Shown: one piece after another, positions 1 to 12,073 of the stretch | Layout of the letters: each line of letters starts with the position of its first letter | Numbering within the stretch: the first letter of the stretch is position 1 | Origin: Parelaphostrongylus tenuis | Lineage: Eukaryota; Nematoda; Chromadorea; Rhabditida; Metastrongylidae | Reading direction: 5' to 3' | DNA: 64,000 nt | NCBI GenBank assembly: GCA_019055375.1 | Contig: JAHQIW010005076.1 | Span: 1 to 64,000, forward strand | Position numbers and translations under genes: made by a program | The notes under the pieces: generated by a model | Databases searched by the model: none | What the model was told of the DNA's origin: nothing | The model's input: the letters and a program-made list of their open reading frames with translations, nothing else

Positions 1-59
1 CCTTTCATCAGTATGTGAACGTATATTGCAACTATAGCATCAAACCAGCTCCATTCAAT

Positions 60-525
60 AACCAGTCGATAGCTTAAATCGCGAGGATTTCAGTGGTGTG
101 CTCGTCTTTTGAAAAATTCTCTTTACCAGCTGTAGCAACAAAAATAAAACTGTGCTGCACATCTGAGATTTCTCGCTAGACACAGCTTTTCTCTCAGCTT
201 TCAAACAAAATCGATAGCACAAATCTTAACAAATTCAAGGATATGCTTAGTTTTCAAAAACCACTTATTAGTGCATCTCTACACTCGGCGAGCACCGGGC
301 GCCACATGTAAACTGCGTTGGACGATCGATCCCGCGCCGAGTGTGAAACTCAATAATATTCCAGCTGTAACAACCATTAGAAACGTCCTTTTCGAAAATC
401 AAGCTTATCATTGAGATCGCTGAGATTTGCGCTATCGAACGGTTTTTGAATGTCTGATTGAAAACCTGTGTTTAGCGAAAGATGCTTGAGTGTGGAAAAA
501 AATTTGATACTTATGTATTAGACGA
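60..525. repeat. Foldback copy of dispersed repeat family E
   Basis: A dispersed repeat whose start is marked by the phrase cgatagcttaaatc (near 66) or cgatagcacaaatc (near 211), about 145 bases apart. It runs to a GC-rich stretch near 280-345 that ends gagtgtgaaactcaat. From about 345 to 465 the same block reads in the opposite direction, ending gagatttgcgctatcg near 424-439, so the two halves form an inverted repeat. Related copies lie at 1920-2515, 45480-46060 and 50705-51150. No coding potential is visible. I infer a non-autonomous foldback element and cannot name a family. Confidence 0.6.
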
Positions 526-1900
526 CGACATACTTTAAGGCGGTCTCATTTTCTGGACAATTACTTTTCATAAGAGTGTTACTAATTTTCCGAAAGAATA
601 AAACTCTAGCTACAACTCCACATCACCGATTTTTCAACAACCCTCTTATAATTCTGTAGCATCCAGAATAAAGCTTTGTTTTTCACTCGCTTTTCGTCTT
701 CATCTTTTACATGAGTATCAATCGGTGGAAGCACGAAAAACTTATCAGGTGTAGGGAATTTTCGTAGTATCAAAATCTACGTCTTATCTAAAGTTTATGT
801 TAATGCGGTGAAAAATCCTCAATAAAATGACAATAGTTGCCGCCGTTTCAGCGCGTAGTGCGATAGATCGCTACCGACTTACACCGTAGATCAGGCGATT
901 ACCTTATTAACAGGTCATTGCTGTAGCTCTCTTCACATCTTACTCAGCTATCAACCTTTTCGGCGACTTTGCCTGCCGGCCGACTTACGAAGCGGTGACG
1001 AGGAACGACCGATCGCTTCTGAAATATTATCATTCAGTAAGGACTTGTTCGACACATCAACAAAAACCTCACGTAAGAACGCAGACTTTGGTACCACCAA
1101 AAAACCTTTTTCGCGCTGATATGCTTTTCATGCTTTTTGTGATTTGAACCTGTGGTGAAAATGAAGATGAAAAACGAGTGAGAAACGAAATCTTAATTTG
1201 GATTCTACACCGATATAAAAAAATTAGTGATGCGGAGTTGTAGACAGAGATTTGGGTTATCGAATGTTTACTAACACTTTTGTGAAAAGTTCTCGTCCAG
1301 CGAATGAGATAAAATTGAAAATTTATCGCCGTCTAACATATGAGTGCCAAAATTTTTACTTCACCTTTAGAACATAATGTGAAAACCATTTGAAAAATAA
1401 GGCGCACCCATGAGAACTTTGATATTCAAGTTGTCGAATAACTGCTCATACCTTGAAAAGTAATAAGAAATGCCTTTTTCTAAACATGGATGCGAATAGG
1501 GGAAAAGTACCGAAATTACTTCTCCAGAGACACATATTTCTGACCAATAGTCTGCATAATGCCAAAGTTCTAAGCCTTTTATTCCAACACTGTTGTCCCT
1601 CACCGCTTAGAATTCTTTAACTGTCCATAAGTACTAACCTTTTCGCACCTACGTCAATTCTGGATAGTTGGAAATAAACGCTAAACTACATACCGGGATT
1701 TTACTGTGTTGCTATTATTGCTATAAGCTATCACTATCCTAGCATGAGTTGTCCTCCTTTTTTGTATATCTTGATATATTCAATAGCTTAGATATTGAGA
1801 AATTCGATGGTCCTGGTTCCTAAAAAACTTTCTGGCGCGTTGCAGCAGTGAAAGAAATTTATGTTTTGCACTCGTGCATGTTTCGCTGCGTAAAGCTTTT
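526..1900. other. Non-coding stretch
   Basis: AT-rich sequence with stops in all frames and no recognisable exon. Short scraps resemble the family E repeat on either side, for example near 1770. Nothing else is supported here. Confidence 0.5.
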
Positions 1901-1919
1901 CTTTTACACTTCAAAAAAT

Positions 1920-2515
1920 CATTCGATAGCTTAAATTCTCAATACTTTCAAAAATGGTTGTTTTCTGAAAGCCTCTTTGATGCATTGTAGCAGCCAAAAG
2001 AAGATTGAGTTTCGATTTCAAAGCGCATTCAGCGCACAGCTTGATTAACATGCGGCTTATGATTTTGTTACTATATTTGAAATTTGTTCCGCTTAGGAAG
2101 ATCTCAAGATGAGTGTGTGACTCCGATACTTTACAATCTCCGTTACACGTTCATATGCTTTTCGTCTGTAAGCATAGACTGCTTAGGCTTATGCTTAGGA
2201 TTAAGCTATTGGCAAGCTAATTTGGCAGCTTGAAATAAAAATGAGAACTCTCAGCCCACAGAACGATGGAATAAGATTTCTGTATAATTAGCCTCAGAAT
2301 CAGCTAAATTTTATGCTATCACGTAACCGTTATCTTTCAACTCACTGTGGCTTGATCCCAATGTGGCGAAATCCCATCCACGAAACAGCATGAGTGCGAG
2401 CGGAGTGCGAAACTCAATTTTCTTTTGTTTGCTACACCGCATTAAAAATCTCTTTCTTAAAAACAAGTACACCCTTGAGATTGTTGAGAGTTAAGCTATC
2501 GCACAGTTGATGAGG
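1920..2515. repeat. Foldback copy of dispersed repeat family E
   Basis: The left arm (about 1920-2030) begins cgatagcttaaattc and runs through a GTAGCAGCCAAAAG phrase to a gagtttcg end. The right arm (about 2400-2515) is the reverse: gtgcgaaactcaatt, then a TTTGCTACAC phrase, ending gagagttaagctatcgcac. The two arms are therefore an imperfect inverted repeat around an unrelated centre. This is the clearest view of the structure of the family. Confidence 0.6.
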
Positions 2516-3325
2516 GTTGAAGGAAAAAGATTTGTCCATTGCAAAATACTTAGATAATTAGAAAAATTTTTTTCATGTCGCAGCGCAGTAAAAGGCCATT
2601 AATAAAAAAATTCATCTTTGATGTTTCAGTTAATTCGAATAACTACTAAAATTTGAAAAGAGAAGTAGCGCGTCTTTCTTCGGTGAGCTAAATTACAGTG
2701 GAAATGAAGGAAAGTGCCACTTATTTTGCCAATGAAGGTCAGACTCGAGAAAAACAGTGCTTTTCATCTTACTGATGGATTCATATGGGTTGCTAGAAGA
2801 GTATGATAATTTAACGCTTTTTATTTGCTGGAAAGTTAGATTAATTCTATTGCGCCACTTTGAAAAATAAGGCCACATAAAAACAATAACGAGCAGTGCT
2901 TAACCCGCTTAAACACAACATTCAAAGCGAATCTTGTGGAGGAGTATATTAACAGTGAAAAAAAGAACAGCAAATGGCATGATTCATTTTTCGATCCGGT
3001 TGTTGCTACTCTCGTTATCCCTTCACATCTATGTTTTCCTACATTTAAATTTATTTCGTTCACCTTTGACCGGCACTATTCTATTTCACTACAATACATT
3101 CCAATCATTTTGAAACAATAGTTCACATAAGTATCATATTCCTTTAGAAATTTATAAACGCAGAGTTATAAATTTTTCCTTCCATCTCGCCTCTGTATCC
3201 CAAAATAATTTCGCTCTATATGTGTTGTAAATCGAATTTGCAATAATAAATTTTTACTTAGGTTTGTTTTAGGTCTCGCTTATTTGACAATTCGATAATT
3301 ACATCGTTTCTGAGAGTCTAGCTAA

Positions 3326-3332
3326 TTTTCAG
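3326..3332 (+). promoter_or_regulatory. Likely trans-splice (spliced leader) acceptor of the protease gene
   Basis: The sequence attttcag lies about 36 bases upstream of the ATG at 3369, with no upstream exon visible. Nematode genes commonly receive a spliced leader at such a TTTCAG site just before the start codon. The site is seen; its use is inferred. Confidence 0.45.
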
Positions 3333-3368
3333 AGTTTGAAACTTGACCGACGAAGCAAGCACGTACTC

Positions 3369-5767
3369 ATGAACGTAGCAGTGGTATTGCTTTTGATTAT
3401 TACCGTGTTTAACTGCATCGCTCAGCTGCAAGAGTATTCGGGAAAAATTAGTAATACTGAGAGATCAAGGAATCAACATTTTTGTGGGGGACAAGGTAAT
3501 GCCAGTATGTTTACTTATCTAGTTTTATACGGTTCGTTATATGATTTGCGTCGATCCTTGCACTCCAGTCACTTCGCTCGTTCTCTCGTATGTCATACAT
3601 GAAATTGCTCAAATATGCACATAGGTGAAAACTGAGGGTTTTGTCTTCGCAAAATCGTTGAATCATTTCGAAACTTTACAATAACATTGACAGAGGTTTT
3701 TACGTAACCACTGGCAGTCTTCGGGCTTGATTAGCCCTTTCTTTTGTCAAAATAGCGAGTAAGCTTGCTTTGCACAGCTTTTTTTCTTCATAAAAGCAGT
3801 TCTATCAAAAAATGATCTATTAGTAGACACGAAAGAGTTTTTTTTTCACTATGATTGTCTGAATAGTTAAGATATATAAGTTCAATCAAAAGAAATAGAG
3901 AAAGCACAATTTTGATGCTGCCTATGAGTAATTTGTCGTGCTGTTATAGTTACCTAGCCTTTAGTATTTCAACAATACCTTGATTCTGCACTGCTCTACC
4001 TCACACTAAGGCTACCTGTTTTGTGGAGAATTGGCGGTACTCATTGTACCAGTACCTACAACTATTCGGCTTTAGGAAAAAAAATGTGAATCCATTGCCA
4101 AGAAGAAATTTAGGCAGAAATATTCAACGACGATCGGTGGGTGGAGTGGCTGCAAAGAGAGGTGAATTTCCATGGATTGCGTCAGTGTTCGTCGAGGATA
4201 GTAAGATCAAGCCCATAGGTGAGTGTATTTTTTGACGCTCTATCACCTTAGTCTGAATTTTACCATATCAATAAAAAAAAAGATTTCGTTTGCCATCAGC
4301 ATGCACTGGAGTGATGATCTCAACTCGTCACTTATTGACTGCCGCTCACTGCGTCACAAAAAGAGTTCGCAACCACTATTCCCTGTGCGGAAGCGGTCGC
4401 CATCCATCGTTCGTTTTTCTTCCACTTGATTTTAAGTTTTCGTAACAAAATCTGCTTAGAACTTTGTGGCATGCATAGCAAATGACAACCACGACATTCC
4501 GAATAAATTTTAGGACTATATATGAGCAACTGAATGAGGCAAATACCACTGTTTACGTTGGAAGTCACTGCAGAGTCCCACGATGGTGCTCGTACAAAAC
4601 TCCTGAATACAGTATTGTGCAGGTACTATGAAAAAACTTGCTAACAGTACCTTCCAAACTATTATATTTGAGACTTCGCCTAAAAAATCAATATAATCTG
4701 ATAGAATGTTTTAAGCCTTTCAGAGCTCTGCCATGACAATCCCAGCCGCATATGTACGTATCGGCGTTCGCACAAGCTTCTTCAGTACCACATATCCTAC
4801 GGGTTTTTTTCTACTACCACCTGCCACATGTTTTTTAAAAGCCGTTCGTCATCAGCTAAAAATCCCAAGTTTAGACCGCAAACATCAGATGATAATTTCA
4901 CTCTGTGTAAAGTGAAGCATCTTTGGCGCCGCTGCTACTGGTAAATGGGGTGAACCGTAGGGCATGATTTACTGATGAGGCACGCGAAAACTCCAAAGCG
5001 CACATATGCCACTGAAAATATAAGGCCAGACCTCTGAATAGCTCTAAGCATTTTATCATTCTTGTTAACAGTCTTATCACCGTTCACATTAATTGTTACT
5101 TTGAAAGTTTAGAAAATGACTTAGAGGTCAATGTACCTGTTACAAGTGACTTTCGGATCGCAATCAGTCGTCCTAGGAGTTTCTCCTCATTCCAGATGCA
5201 TGTTTATCCCGGCTATAACCCTTGCAATTTCGACAACGATTTAGCCATAGTGGAAATCTCCGGAAATGTATATAGGGTTGGGGTACCGATTTGCATGCCT
5301 AGTGAAAACGAAGAATTATCTGTAGAATTGGTAGCGGCTGGATATGGGATTAATCGTAAGTTTAGTAGCAAGAGCAAAATCCAGTTCAGTTTGGATAGAA
5401 TCATGATAATTCCTCCTTTTTCAGCACACGACACACTTCATCGTCGTCTCCACGCAGTTAATCTGACCTATTACACACTCACTTCGGCTAATGCAATCCT
5501 CACGAAAACACCCGGAAGGTCTATTTGCAGTGTAAGTTGGCACCTTTTCATTTCGAAAACCGGCTGAAAACTTCTTTGAGCACCAAAAAATCTTTCTTCA
5601 GTCACCGCTATTTATAGGGAGATAGTGGTGGTCCTCTGTTCAAAACAACTCAGTCCAGAGCTATTGTAGTTGGTATTACCAGCTCACACACTGGCGACTG
5701 TAAAGGATTCGGACCAACTGAAGGTTCTATGATAGATTTTAAAGCCTATGATTACAATTCAGCTTAG
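3369..5767 (+). CDS. Secreted chymotrypsin-like serine protease (family S1), 8 exons
   Basis: Exons 3369-3495, 4114-4218, 4300-4435, 4514-4622, 4724-4802, 5125-5355, 5425-5531 and 5618-5767 give 1044 coding bases (347 residues). All introns are GT..AG and all junction phases agree. Residues 1-18 are a hydrophobic signal peptide (MNVAVVLLLIITVFNCIA). A dibasic RR precedes SVGG, the expected zymogen cleavage and mature N-terminus, where the family usually has IVGG. The catalytic triad is visible: His in TAAHC (exon 3), Asp in NDLAIVEI (exon 6) and Ser in GDSGGPL (exon 8). The residue six before the catalytic Ser (position 189 in chymotrypsin numbering) is Ser, not Asp, so trypsin-type Lys/Arg specificity is not expected. 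The enzyme should cleave extracellular proteins. Gut or secretory expression is inferred from the family, not seen. The donors of exons 3 and 5 are weak matches to consensus. Intron 5 carries a dispersed repeat. Confidence 0.88.
4965..5080 (+). repeat. Dispersed repeat inside intron 5 of the protease gene
   Basis: The segment beginning tactgatgaggcacgcg is similar to 42305-42420 (caatgatgaggcgtgcg) for about 110 bases, including a shared aaggcc/aggcctct phrase and a shared aagcatt phrase. It therefore marks a mobile repeat inserted in the intron. The opening CTGATGAG and a following CNAAA resemble a hammerhead ribozyme core, but stem II pairs poorly, so I call only the repeat. Confidence 0.45.
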
Positions 5768-6179
5768 TTTAATTACATCAATTTCATCGTATTCATATCG
5801 CTGATCAGTAGCTTTACTAACTTGAAAGTTTTTCAAATCATTCAAGTTGAAGAATATAGACAGGAAAAAAGACGTTACTATTAATGTCGCATGCTTTAGC
5901 TTTAAAAAAGAAAACCATGCGAGACTCTTTTCTATTATATCGGTGGCTACTTGAGAAAATTTACTTGCAAAAGAAAAGCGGTCTTAATATCGATGACTAT
6001 TTGAACTCTGGGAAATTTGGATGTGAAACCAACAATCAGCGGACAAAGTCTTTAAGAAAAGGAAGGGAGAGCGTAGAACAAAGAATATAAAGGGAAACGG
6101 CACTATTTGAATTTTGCAGACTAATGGGTGCTCAGAAAAGTATTGCTTCGATTCTACCGTAACTTGGAATGAAAAAAGT

Positions 6180-7910
6180 ATCACCTGTATCATCTGTCGT
6201 CCCGTTGATCGTCGAGTGACTCGAGCGGGTACCAGCAACTCTTCCATTTTTCCCTATCGCGTGCAAGAATAGCCCAGTGGGTCCTCCTTGCTCTAGGAAT
6301 TCGCTGAGCATCATATCTTTCTTCCATCGCTTTCGTGAAGAAATCGGACCAACGGGTCAGTGGTCTTCCTTTAGAGCGCTTGACGTCCCGAGGAATCCAG
6401 TCGGTAACGGCTCTCGTCCATCGGTTGTCGTTGAAGCGCATCACGTGTCCGGCCCACCTTATTTTCGATATCCTGGCGTGTAGAACGGCGTCTCTGATTT
6501 TCGATCGTTGACGTAGGTCGGAAGTTCGGATCCTTTGTCTCATTTGCGAAATACGAGATACTCCTAGCATCGACCTTTCGACTGCGCGTTCGATAACTCC
6601 AAATAATCTTTCAACCTGCTTACGTAGCGACCAGGCTTCTGCTGCATACGTCAGGGCAGGGATAATTGTCGAGTCGAAAAGGTGGGCACGGAGTCGGATG
6701 TTCTTTGTCCTCTTCACTACATCTTCGATGCTCTTAAACGTTCCCCAAGCCGCTCGTTTCGTTCTGCTCAACTCTGGGGCTAGGTCGTTGATCATGTTGA
6801 TTTCACGACCTAGATAGATGTAACTGGAGCATTCGGAAATTGTCGTTCCGTTGAGCGTGAATGGGACATTGGAAACCCATCCGTTCCTCATGAACATTGT
6901 TTTCGTTAGATTCAGTTGAAGACCGATCTTTCCACAGGCGTTATCCAAATCGGTCAACATTCGTACCGCTTGGCTGATGTTTGGTGTTATGAGAACGATA
7001 TCGTCAGCAAAGCGAAGATGGTTTAATTGTCGACCGTCAATTTTCACTCCCATTTCGTCCCATTCTAATGTTCGCATGACGTTTTGTAGGGTGACAGAGA
7101 ATAGTTTTGGCAATATTGTATCGCCTTGTCGAACCCCTCTTCTTACGTCAATGGTGATATTGTTGTAGAATGGAGATATTCTGGTCGTGAAATTCTTATA
7201 AAGCTCACGAAGGATCATTATGTACCGAGTAGGGACGCCCTGGTTATCCAGAGCCTCTATAACCGCTTCTGTTTCCACTGAGTCAAAGGCTTTTTTCAGA
7301 TCGATAAAAGTGAGACAGAGTGGTTGTTTGTACTCTCGCGAAACTTCAATGCGTCTTGTGATCGTGTGGATGTGGTCCATGGTACTAAATCCTTTTCTGA
7401 AGCCCTGCTTGTTCGCATGGCTGTCCCTCGTCCAGTGTTCTGTCAATCCTGTTCAGGATGACTCGAGTAAAGAGTTTATAGATAACGGACAGCAAGCAGA
7501 TTGGGCGATAATTGCCTATGTCGTGAAGGTCTCCCTTTTTGAACAACAATACGGTCTTGCTGGCTTTCCATTGAATAGGGACCTTGCATTCTGACAGGTA
7601 GCGAGTGAAGAGCCGAGCCAGGGTGTTGAAGAGAACTAGCGGCAGGTTCTTCAGGTGTTCTGGTCTAATCCTATCTGGACCGGGTGTTGTTTTGTTTTTC
7701 ACCGACGATATAGCATGTCGGATTTTGGAAGGAAGGACCGGTGGAACGACATATTCGTCCTCTTTCAATTTATATGACGGTAAGAGAACATGGCTAGCGA
7801 AGAGATCCGAGTAGTACTGGTGGATGATTTCTCTATAGCCCTTCTGGAAGCTGTAAGTGTCCCGTCAAGGTATCGGAGTGCAATCATCTTGGTCTTAGAC
7901 ATCACGAGAA
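6180..7910 (-). mobile_element. RTE-type non-LTR retrotransposon, 5'-truncated, reverse transcriptase part
   Basis: On the minus strand, 7768-7385 encodes the N-terminal fingers of an RTE reverse transcriptase (TPGPDRIRPEHLKNLP, then GNYRPICLLS). Translation continues in another frame at 7446-6190 for 418 residues, with GFRKGFSTMDHIHT, LTFIDLKKAFDSVE, RRGVRQGDTI and the catalytic FADDIVLI. It ends with the RTE C-terminal thumb region (RWAGHVMRFNDNRWTRAVTDW). The frame change between the two pieces lies near 7385-7446, at the Q-GFRKG motif. Similarity to the longer copy at 59745-63040 stops near 7905, so the upstream endonuclease half is missing. That is the usual 5' truncation of target-primed insertion. 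The element cannot encode a complete protein. Confidence 0.9.
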
Positions 7911-8239
7911 TGTTTCCTAGGAGGATAACCTAGCAAAGTATATAGCATTGCAATGTTTCTAAGAGGTTATACGAAAAAAAGCCGGATTTTTTGCACTAAT
8001 GTTCTTGGCTTATGTCCTAAGATTTTAATTACTGCCTTAACGCGTTACCGCTATGTCCTTCTGCACCATGTGCATGAAGAGGAGTGTTCATGCGAGCTTT
8101 TGAAAATTTGCCCAAAGATTTTATTATGCGCATATATACTGCAACCCGTTTCGCCCTTGTATTAAACCAAATTTTTATAAAAGAAAAGTTGTACCCAAAG
8201 ATGATAAGTGTTGTGCAAAACTTTGACAGCATACGCAAC
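7911..8239. other. Non-coding stretch
   Basis: Nothing recognisable between the truncated RTE and the next repeat fragment. Confidence 0.5.
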
Positions 8240-8420
8240 ATGAACCCGCAACCTTTCCGTGGGCGCGTGCCATGCTAAATGCACTACTGACGCCTGTTTT
8301 GCCACCAATCCTACGGCACAACGCATCAAGCGTCATCAACCATTCATTAGCGGTTATGGCCAAGCAAGCCATATTAACATTGATCTCGATTACGCTGACA
8401 GATATTGAATATGTACGATC
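8240..8420 (-). repeat. Fragment of tRNA-like foldback family C
   Basis: The phrases gcactactgacgcc, gccaccaat, cacaacgcatcaa, gtcatcaac and acgctgacagatattg occur in the same order as at 50370-50515. There the family C repeat keeps its tRNA-like module. Only the part downstream of the module survives here. No coding function. Confidence 0.5.
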
Positions 8421-9589
8421 CAAAAAGTCTTTTCATTTGACCGCTTTTCAAGAAATAGTATGATGTGTCCGATATACCCAATTAGACCTGCATTTATGCA
8501 GTCTTTGCCGGCAGGACATATTACACAATCCCTTATTTTATATAGATTGTCATACAGAGCCTGTGAATCAAGTGCCGACTTATTTTATCGGGTGGTATTT
8601 TTGTAACTCCTGCAGAGTTTCCTAGCTCACTGTTTCTTAAAAATCTTTGAATAGCGGCACTTATTTAACTTGTCATGAGAAGTAATTTTATAGGTACTAT
8701 GTCATTTAACCTTGGTATACTGTTGCTTTCGTTATTGAGCTTGCCGATGATTTCTGACTTCGCATTAGTGACTGTTTTTCATAGCTATTTGAGATGTTCA
8801 GTTGTCTAGTAAAGTGTAGTGACTCCTTTCTATCTTCTCCTCCCATGCAGACACTTGTAGCTGCTGATCGGTACATGCTTTTGATGAGTGCTTTTTTTGG
8901 TGTGTGTGAGGAGTGAAATTAGGAGTAGAGCGCTGAGCCGCTTTCGGTGCTTGGCTTTGAGAAAAATGAAAGTTATTCATTTAATACAAAAGTCACATCG
9001 CTGGTTATGTTTGTCAACTCATCAAAAACATATATTGATAACAGTTGCTCAACACGAGAAAAAAAAAAGGATGACGGTATCGTAATACACTCTCGAAAAG
9101 TCACTTTATTACTCCATTTTGACAATTTTTTTTTGCAAATGAGTGACTCTACAAGTAGATAAATATTGTGTCGATGTAAATTCGCCGTGACAAAGCTCGA
9201 ATGTGTGAAAATTTCAAGCAGGCGGGTTTTTTTCTTGGGAATATTTTAAGAAAAATCCTAGTGATATCTCATTTTGTAGGACATTTTTTCAAAGATGTGT
9301 AACAGTAGCTTCAGAAAATCAATACGTCATGTTACTCTTTTCCTTACAGGCGCAGTGAACACATTTGTGGATGTGCGTAAACACCTTCGATGGATCTGCG
9401 GTGTAACAGGTTGCGTGAGCATTTCTTTTTCCACTTGACAGAGTGTTATGCATTTACTGGGTCGAGGAAAAAGTTCCTTAACACTCACTGGAAGTTGAAT
9501 ACTTATGCATGAATTCAATTAGAAACAGCAGTAAATCTTCTTCAAAATAAAGATAATCCTTATCGATGATCTTCTGCTAGCGAACTATA
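8421..9589. other. Non-coding stretch
   Basis: AT-rich sequence. The open frames present are short and lack homopolymer-free coding texture, splice support or recognisable motifs. I see no gene or clear repeat. Confidence 0.5.
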
Positions 9590-9985
9590 ATCTTCCAGAT
9601 TTGCTCGAAATGTCATTTTTTGGGCTTTGAATCAAAAAACTCTTGACTTGCCTCTTCAACTTGATCAAATGTCTCGAATAAATGTCCAGGAAGGAGATGT
9701 TCCATTGAGCGAAAACGAGACCATAATCACGGTGCAGCGTTTGGACTGTAGGCTGAACGCTGCAAGACCTTGACGCCCTACAGTTCACTACCAAGCTTTT
9801 CCTTACACTTCTTGGCAGTGTGAGGTTTGGCACTGTCTTGCTGAAACAACTCACGCTTTCAACGAGTCAGTGTCAGGTACTTTTCTTCAACGCATCCTAG
9901 ACCCGGTCCAGCTGCTTGCAGTAGATTTCGACAATGATGGTGCTAGCATTTGGAACAAGGTCGAAATGAAAGACGCCTTCAAAGT
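9590..9985 (-). pseudogene. Mariner transposase relic, C-terminal half
   Basis: In broken frames the minus strand gives IIVEIYCKQLD, a KTVPNLT stretch, DYGLVFAQWN and LIKLKRQVKSF. The order and spacing match the catalytic and C-terminal part of a mariner transposase. It is closely similar to the better-preserved relic at 25335-25830. Stops and frameshifts interrupt it, so it is inactive. The N-terminal DNA-binding half is absent. Confidence 0.7.
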
Positions 9986-10712
9986 TGTGTGAAACAAACA
10001 CAAAAGTCGAATATTTCGCGACATTTAATGAGTTTTTTTCAACCTAGTATTAGCGAGTGTTCTATGACGCCTACGGTCATTTGTTGGAGTTTTCTTCATG
10101 AGCAATTGTGTTCCGACCCTGCGTGGTTAGGTGAATTGACACTAGACTCTCACACTAGGCTGGAGAAATTTTTATCATGTACTTAGTCACTTCTGTGAAA
10201 CTAATTGGAGTCTAATTTATAATCAATAAGGAGGGAATCAAACTGAGCACACTACGATTTTACGTATGACATTTGCTTTATAGGTTTTAATAGGAAACAT
10301 GAATTGATATTTTCAGGAGTCTGCCCGTCTTGAGGCACCATGGATGTAAACCACGTTTCATTTGAAACAATTTAGCGTAAGCAAAAAAGTGTTAAGTGAC
10401 TTGATTGATTGTTGATTGCTATTGTTTGTTGTTTTTGTTTCTTTTTTGAAATTTTTGTTAACTGGTTATAATAAAATGCCTACGATACAACGTGCTTAAA
10501 CAACTGGAAGATTACTGACCCCGATTTGGCAAAGTTTGCATTGAGTTATGTTCACGACAGTAAACAAGTCAACATCTTTGCCGTTGTAGTGACTTGCAAT
10601 GTCGACTCAACACATCGGTGACAATGTAGAAATCGCTAAGACATCGCTCAGACTAAGACTACTGGATGTCTTGTTATTATATCAGCTATTTTGAAGTTAC
10701 TATCAGTTTCAT

Positions 10713-11016
10713 AAGGGCGCTTGTGGCGCAGTGATAAGAGGTGCTCTGCGTCGCACACAACGTCGACTGTTCAGTCTCTCGCTCGTGGCTCACCAAACCA
10801 TGCGTCCGGAGTCGGTAAATTCGTAGCAGACTGGTCTCAAACTTGTCTGGGAGGATAAGCAGCACTGACTCGATACAGCGGTAGGCCACTGCGAGTCATT
10901 AAAAAGGCCAGGTATGCATTCATTCACCTCAAACGAAGTCAAAAATCGAAGACGAATGTATGGCGCCCCTCAGGGATTGATCAGAACCGAGAGCTTTATC
11001 CTTTCATCCTTTTATT
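10713..11016 (+). mobile_element. tRNA-derived SINE (family A), with target-site duplication
   Basis: A 5' tRNA-like head (GCGCTTGTGGCGCAGTG, box A) is followed by a diverged box B region and a non-tRNA body (gtctgggaggataagcag, gcattcattcacctc). The element ends in a gagctttatcc tail. The 8-base sequence agtttcat flanks it at 10705-10712 and 11017-11024, which looks like a target-site duplication. Similar copies lie at 11782, 16320, 32623, 43028, 44868 and 58225. Such elements are transcribed by RNA polymerase III and moved by a partner LINE. The RTE copies in the window are a candidate partner, but that is inference. Confidence 0.82.
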
Positions 11017-11024
11017 AGTTTCAT

Positions 11025-11781
11025 GTTAAGCTATCGAAAACTGCGAAGGGGCAAGATGACTGTAATCACAATGTTCAACATTATATTCCACTTAATTCAT
11101 CGCATTTCCTGCCAGGCGAGCTAGAACTCTAAGGCGACTTCGAATCCGTGATTAGCACATCTTGGATATGGAAAGCGACGCATAATCACGACTTCAAAGC
11201 CAATTCAGACTCCAAGTTTTGGTAGTATCTCAACTCGAAGAGCTGTCTTCATTGGCAAAAGTAATAATCATTTTGGTGGAAAATTAGAGAAATACTTTCA
11301 GTGGTGCCGTTGATATATTTACTAAAAGATTCTGTGAGTATTATGGAGGAATTCCTCTTGCTACAACATGCTATTTGATCTGGCATCCTCGGTTTATGTC
11401 GCTGTATAATTTTTGAAGTAGTGAAAGTCTTTTTTTTTGGAAATCAAGCTCATTATTTAAAAGTACTTGATGATTTCGCTGAACTCTATTACAACGCCGA
11501 AATACCGGACGGATACATTATTATTCAACAAGGTGAAAATGGCTGAAACCTTTCGAGTTAACGATGAACTAGACCAGTTTATCCGAATGGTTTCTACGCC
11601 AGCAAGACAGATAATTGAAGATTTTGACTTACTCTTAGTACTAGTCACAAAAGCCTATCGGAAGTAGCATTTGCTCCTTCATGAGCATACTCAGCAATAG
11701 AAAGCTGTGTGCAAATATGAAAAAAGTGAAATCTCCAACATTGGTCTATGAAAAGATGGAGTAAATGATATAAGAGGTGTT
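11025..11781. other. Non-coding stretch
   Basis: No gene, repeat or RNA signal recognised. Confidence 0.45.
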
Positions 11782-12073
11782 AAAAGCTCTCGGCGTTCAA
11801 TCCCTGAGGGATGCGCCATGCATTCGACTTCAATTTGTTACTTCGTTTGAGGTGATTGAATGCATATCTGGCCTTTACAATGACTCGCGGTGGCCTTCCG
11901 CTGATCCGAGTCAGTGCTGCTTATCCTCCCAGACAAATCTGAGACCTGTCTGGTACCAATTTACCGACCCCGGAGGAATGGATGGCTTGGTGAGCCATAA
12001 GCACGAGATCGAACCAGTGACCTCGTGTGCGACGCAGGGCACCCTCTGACCACTGCGCCTCATGTGCTCGACC
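11782..12073 (-). mobile_element. tRNA-derived SINE (family A)
   Basis: Read on the minus strand it has the same order as the 32623 copy: head with ggcgcagtgg, a ggttcgatctcg box B, a ccaagccatccattcc segment, a tctgggaggataagcag body and a gccgagagctttt end. It is fairly well preserved. No coding content. Confidence 0.8.
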
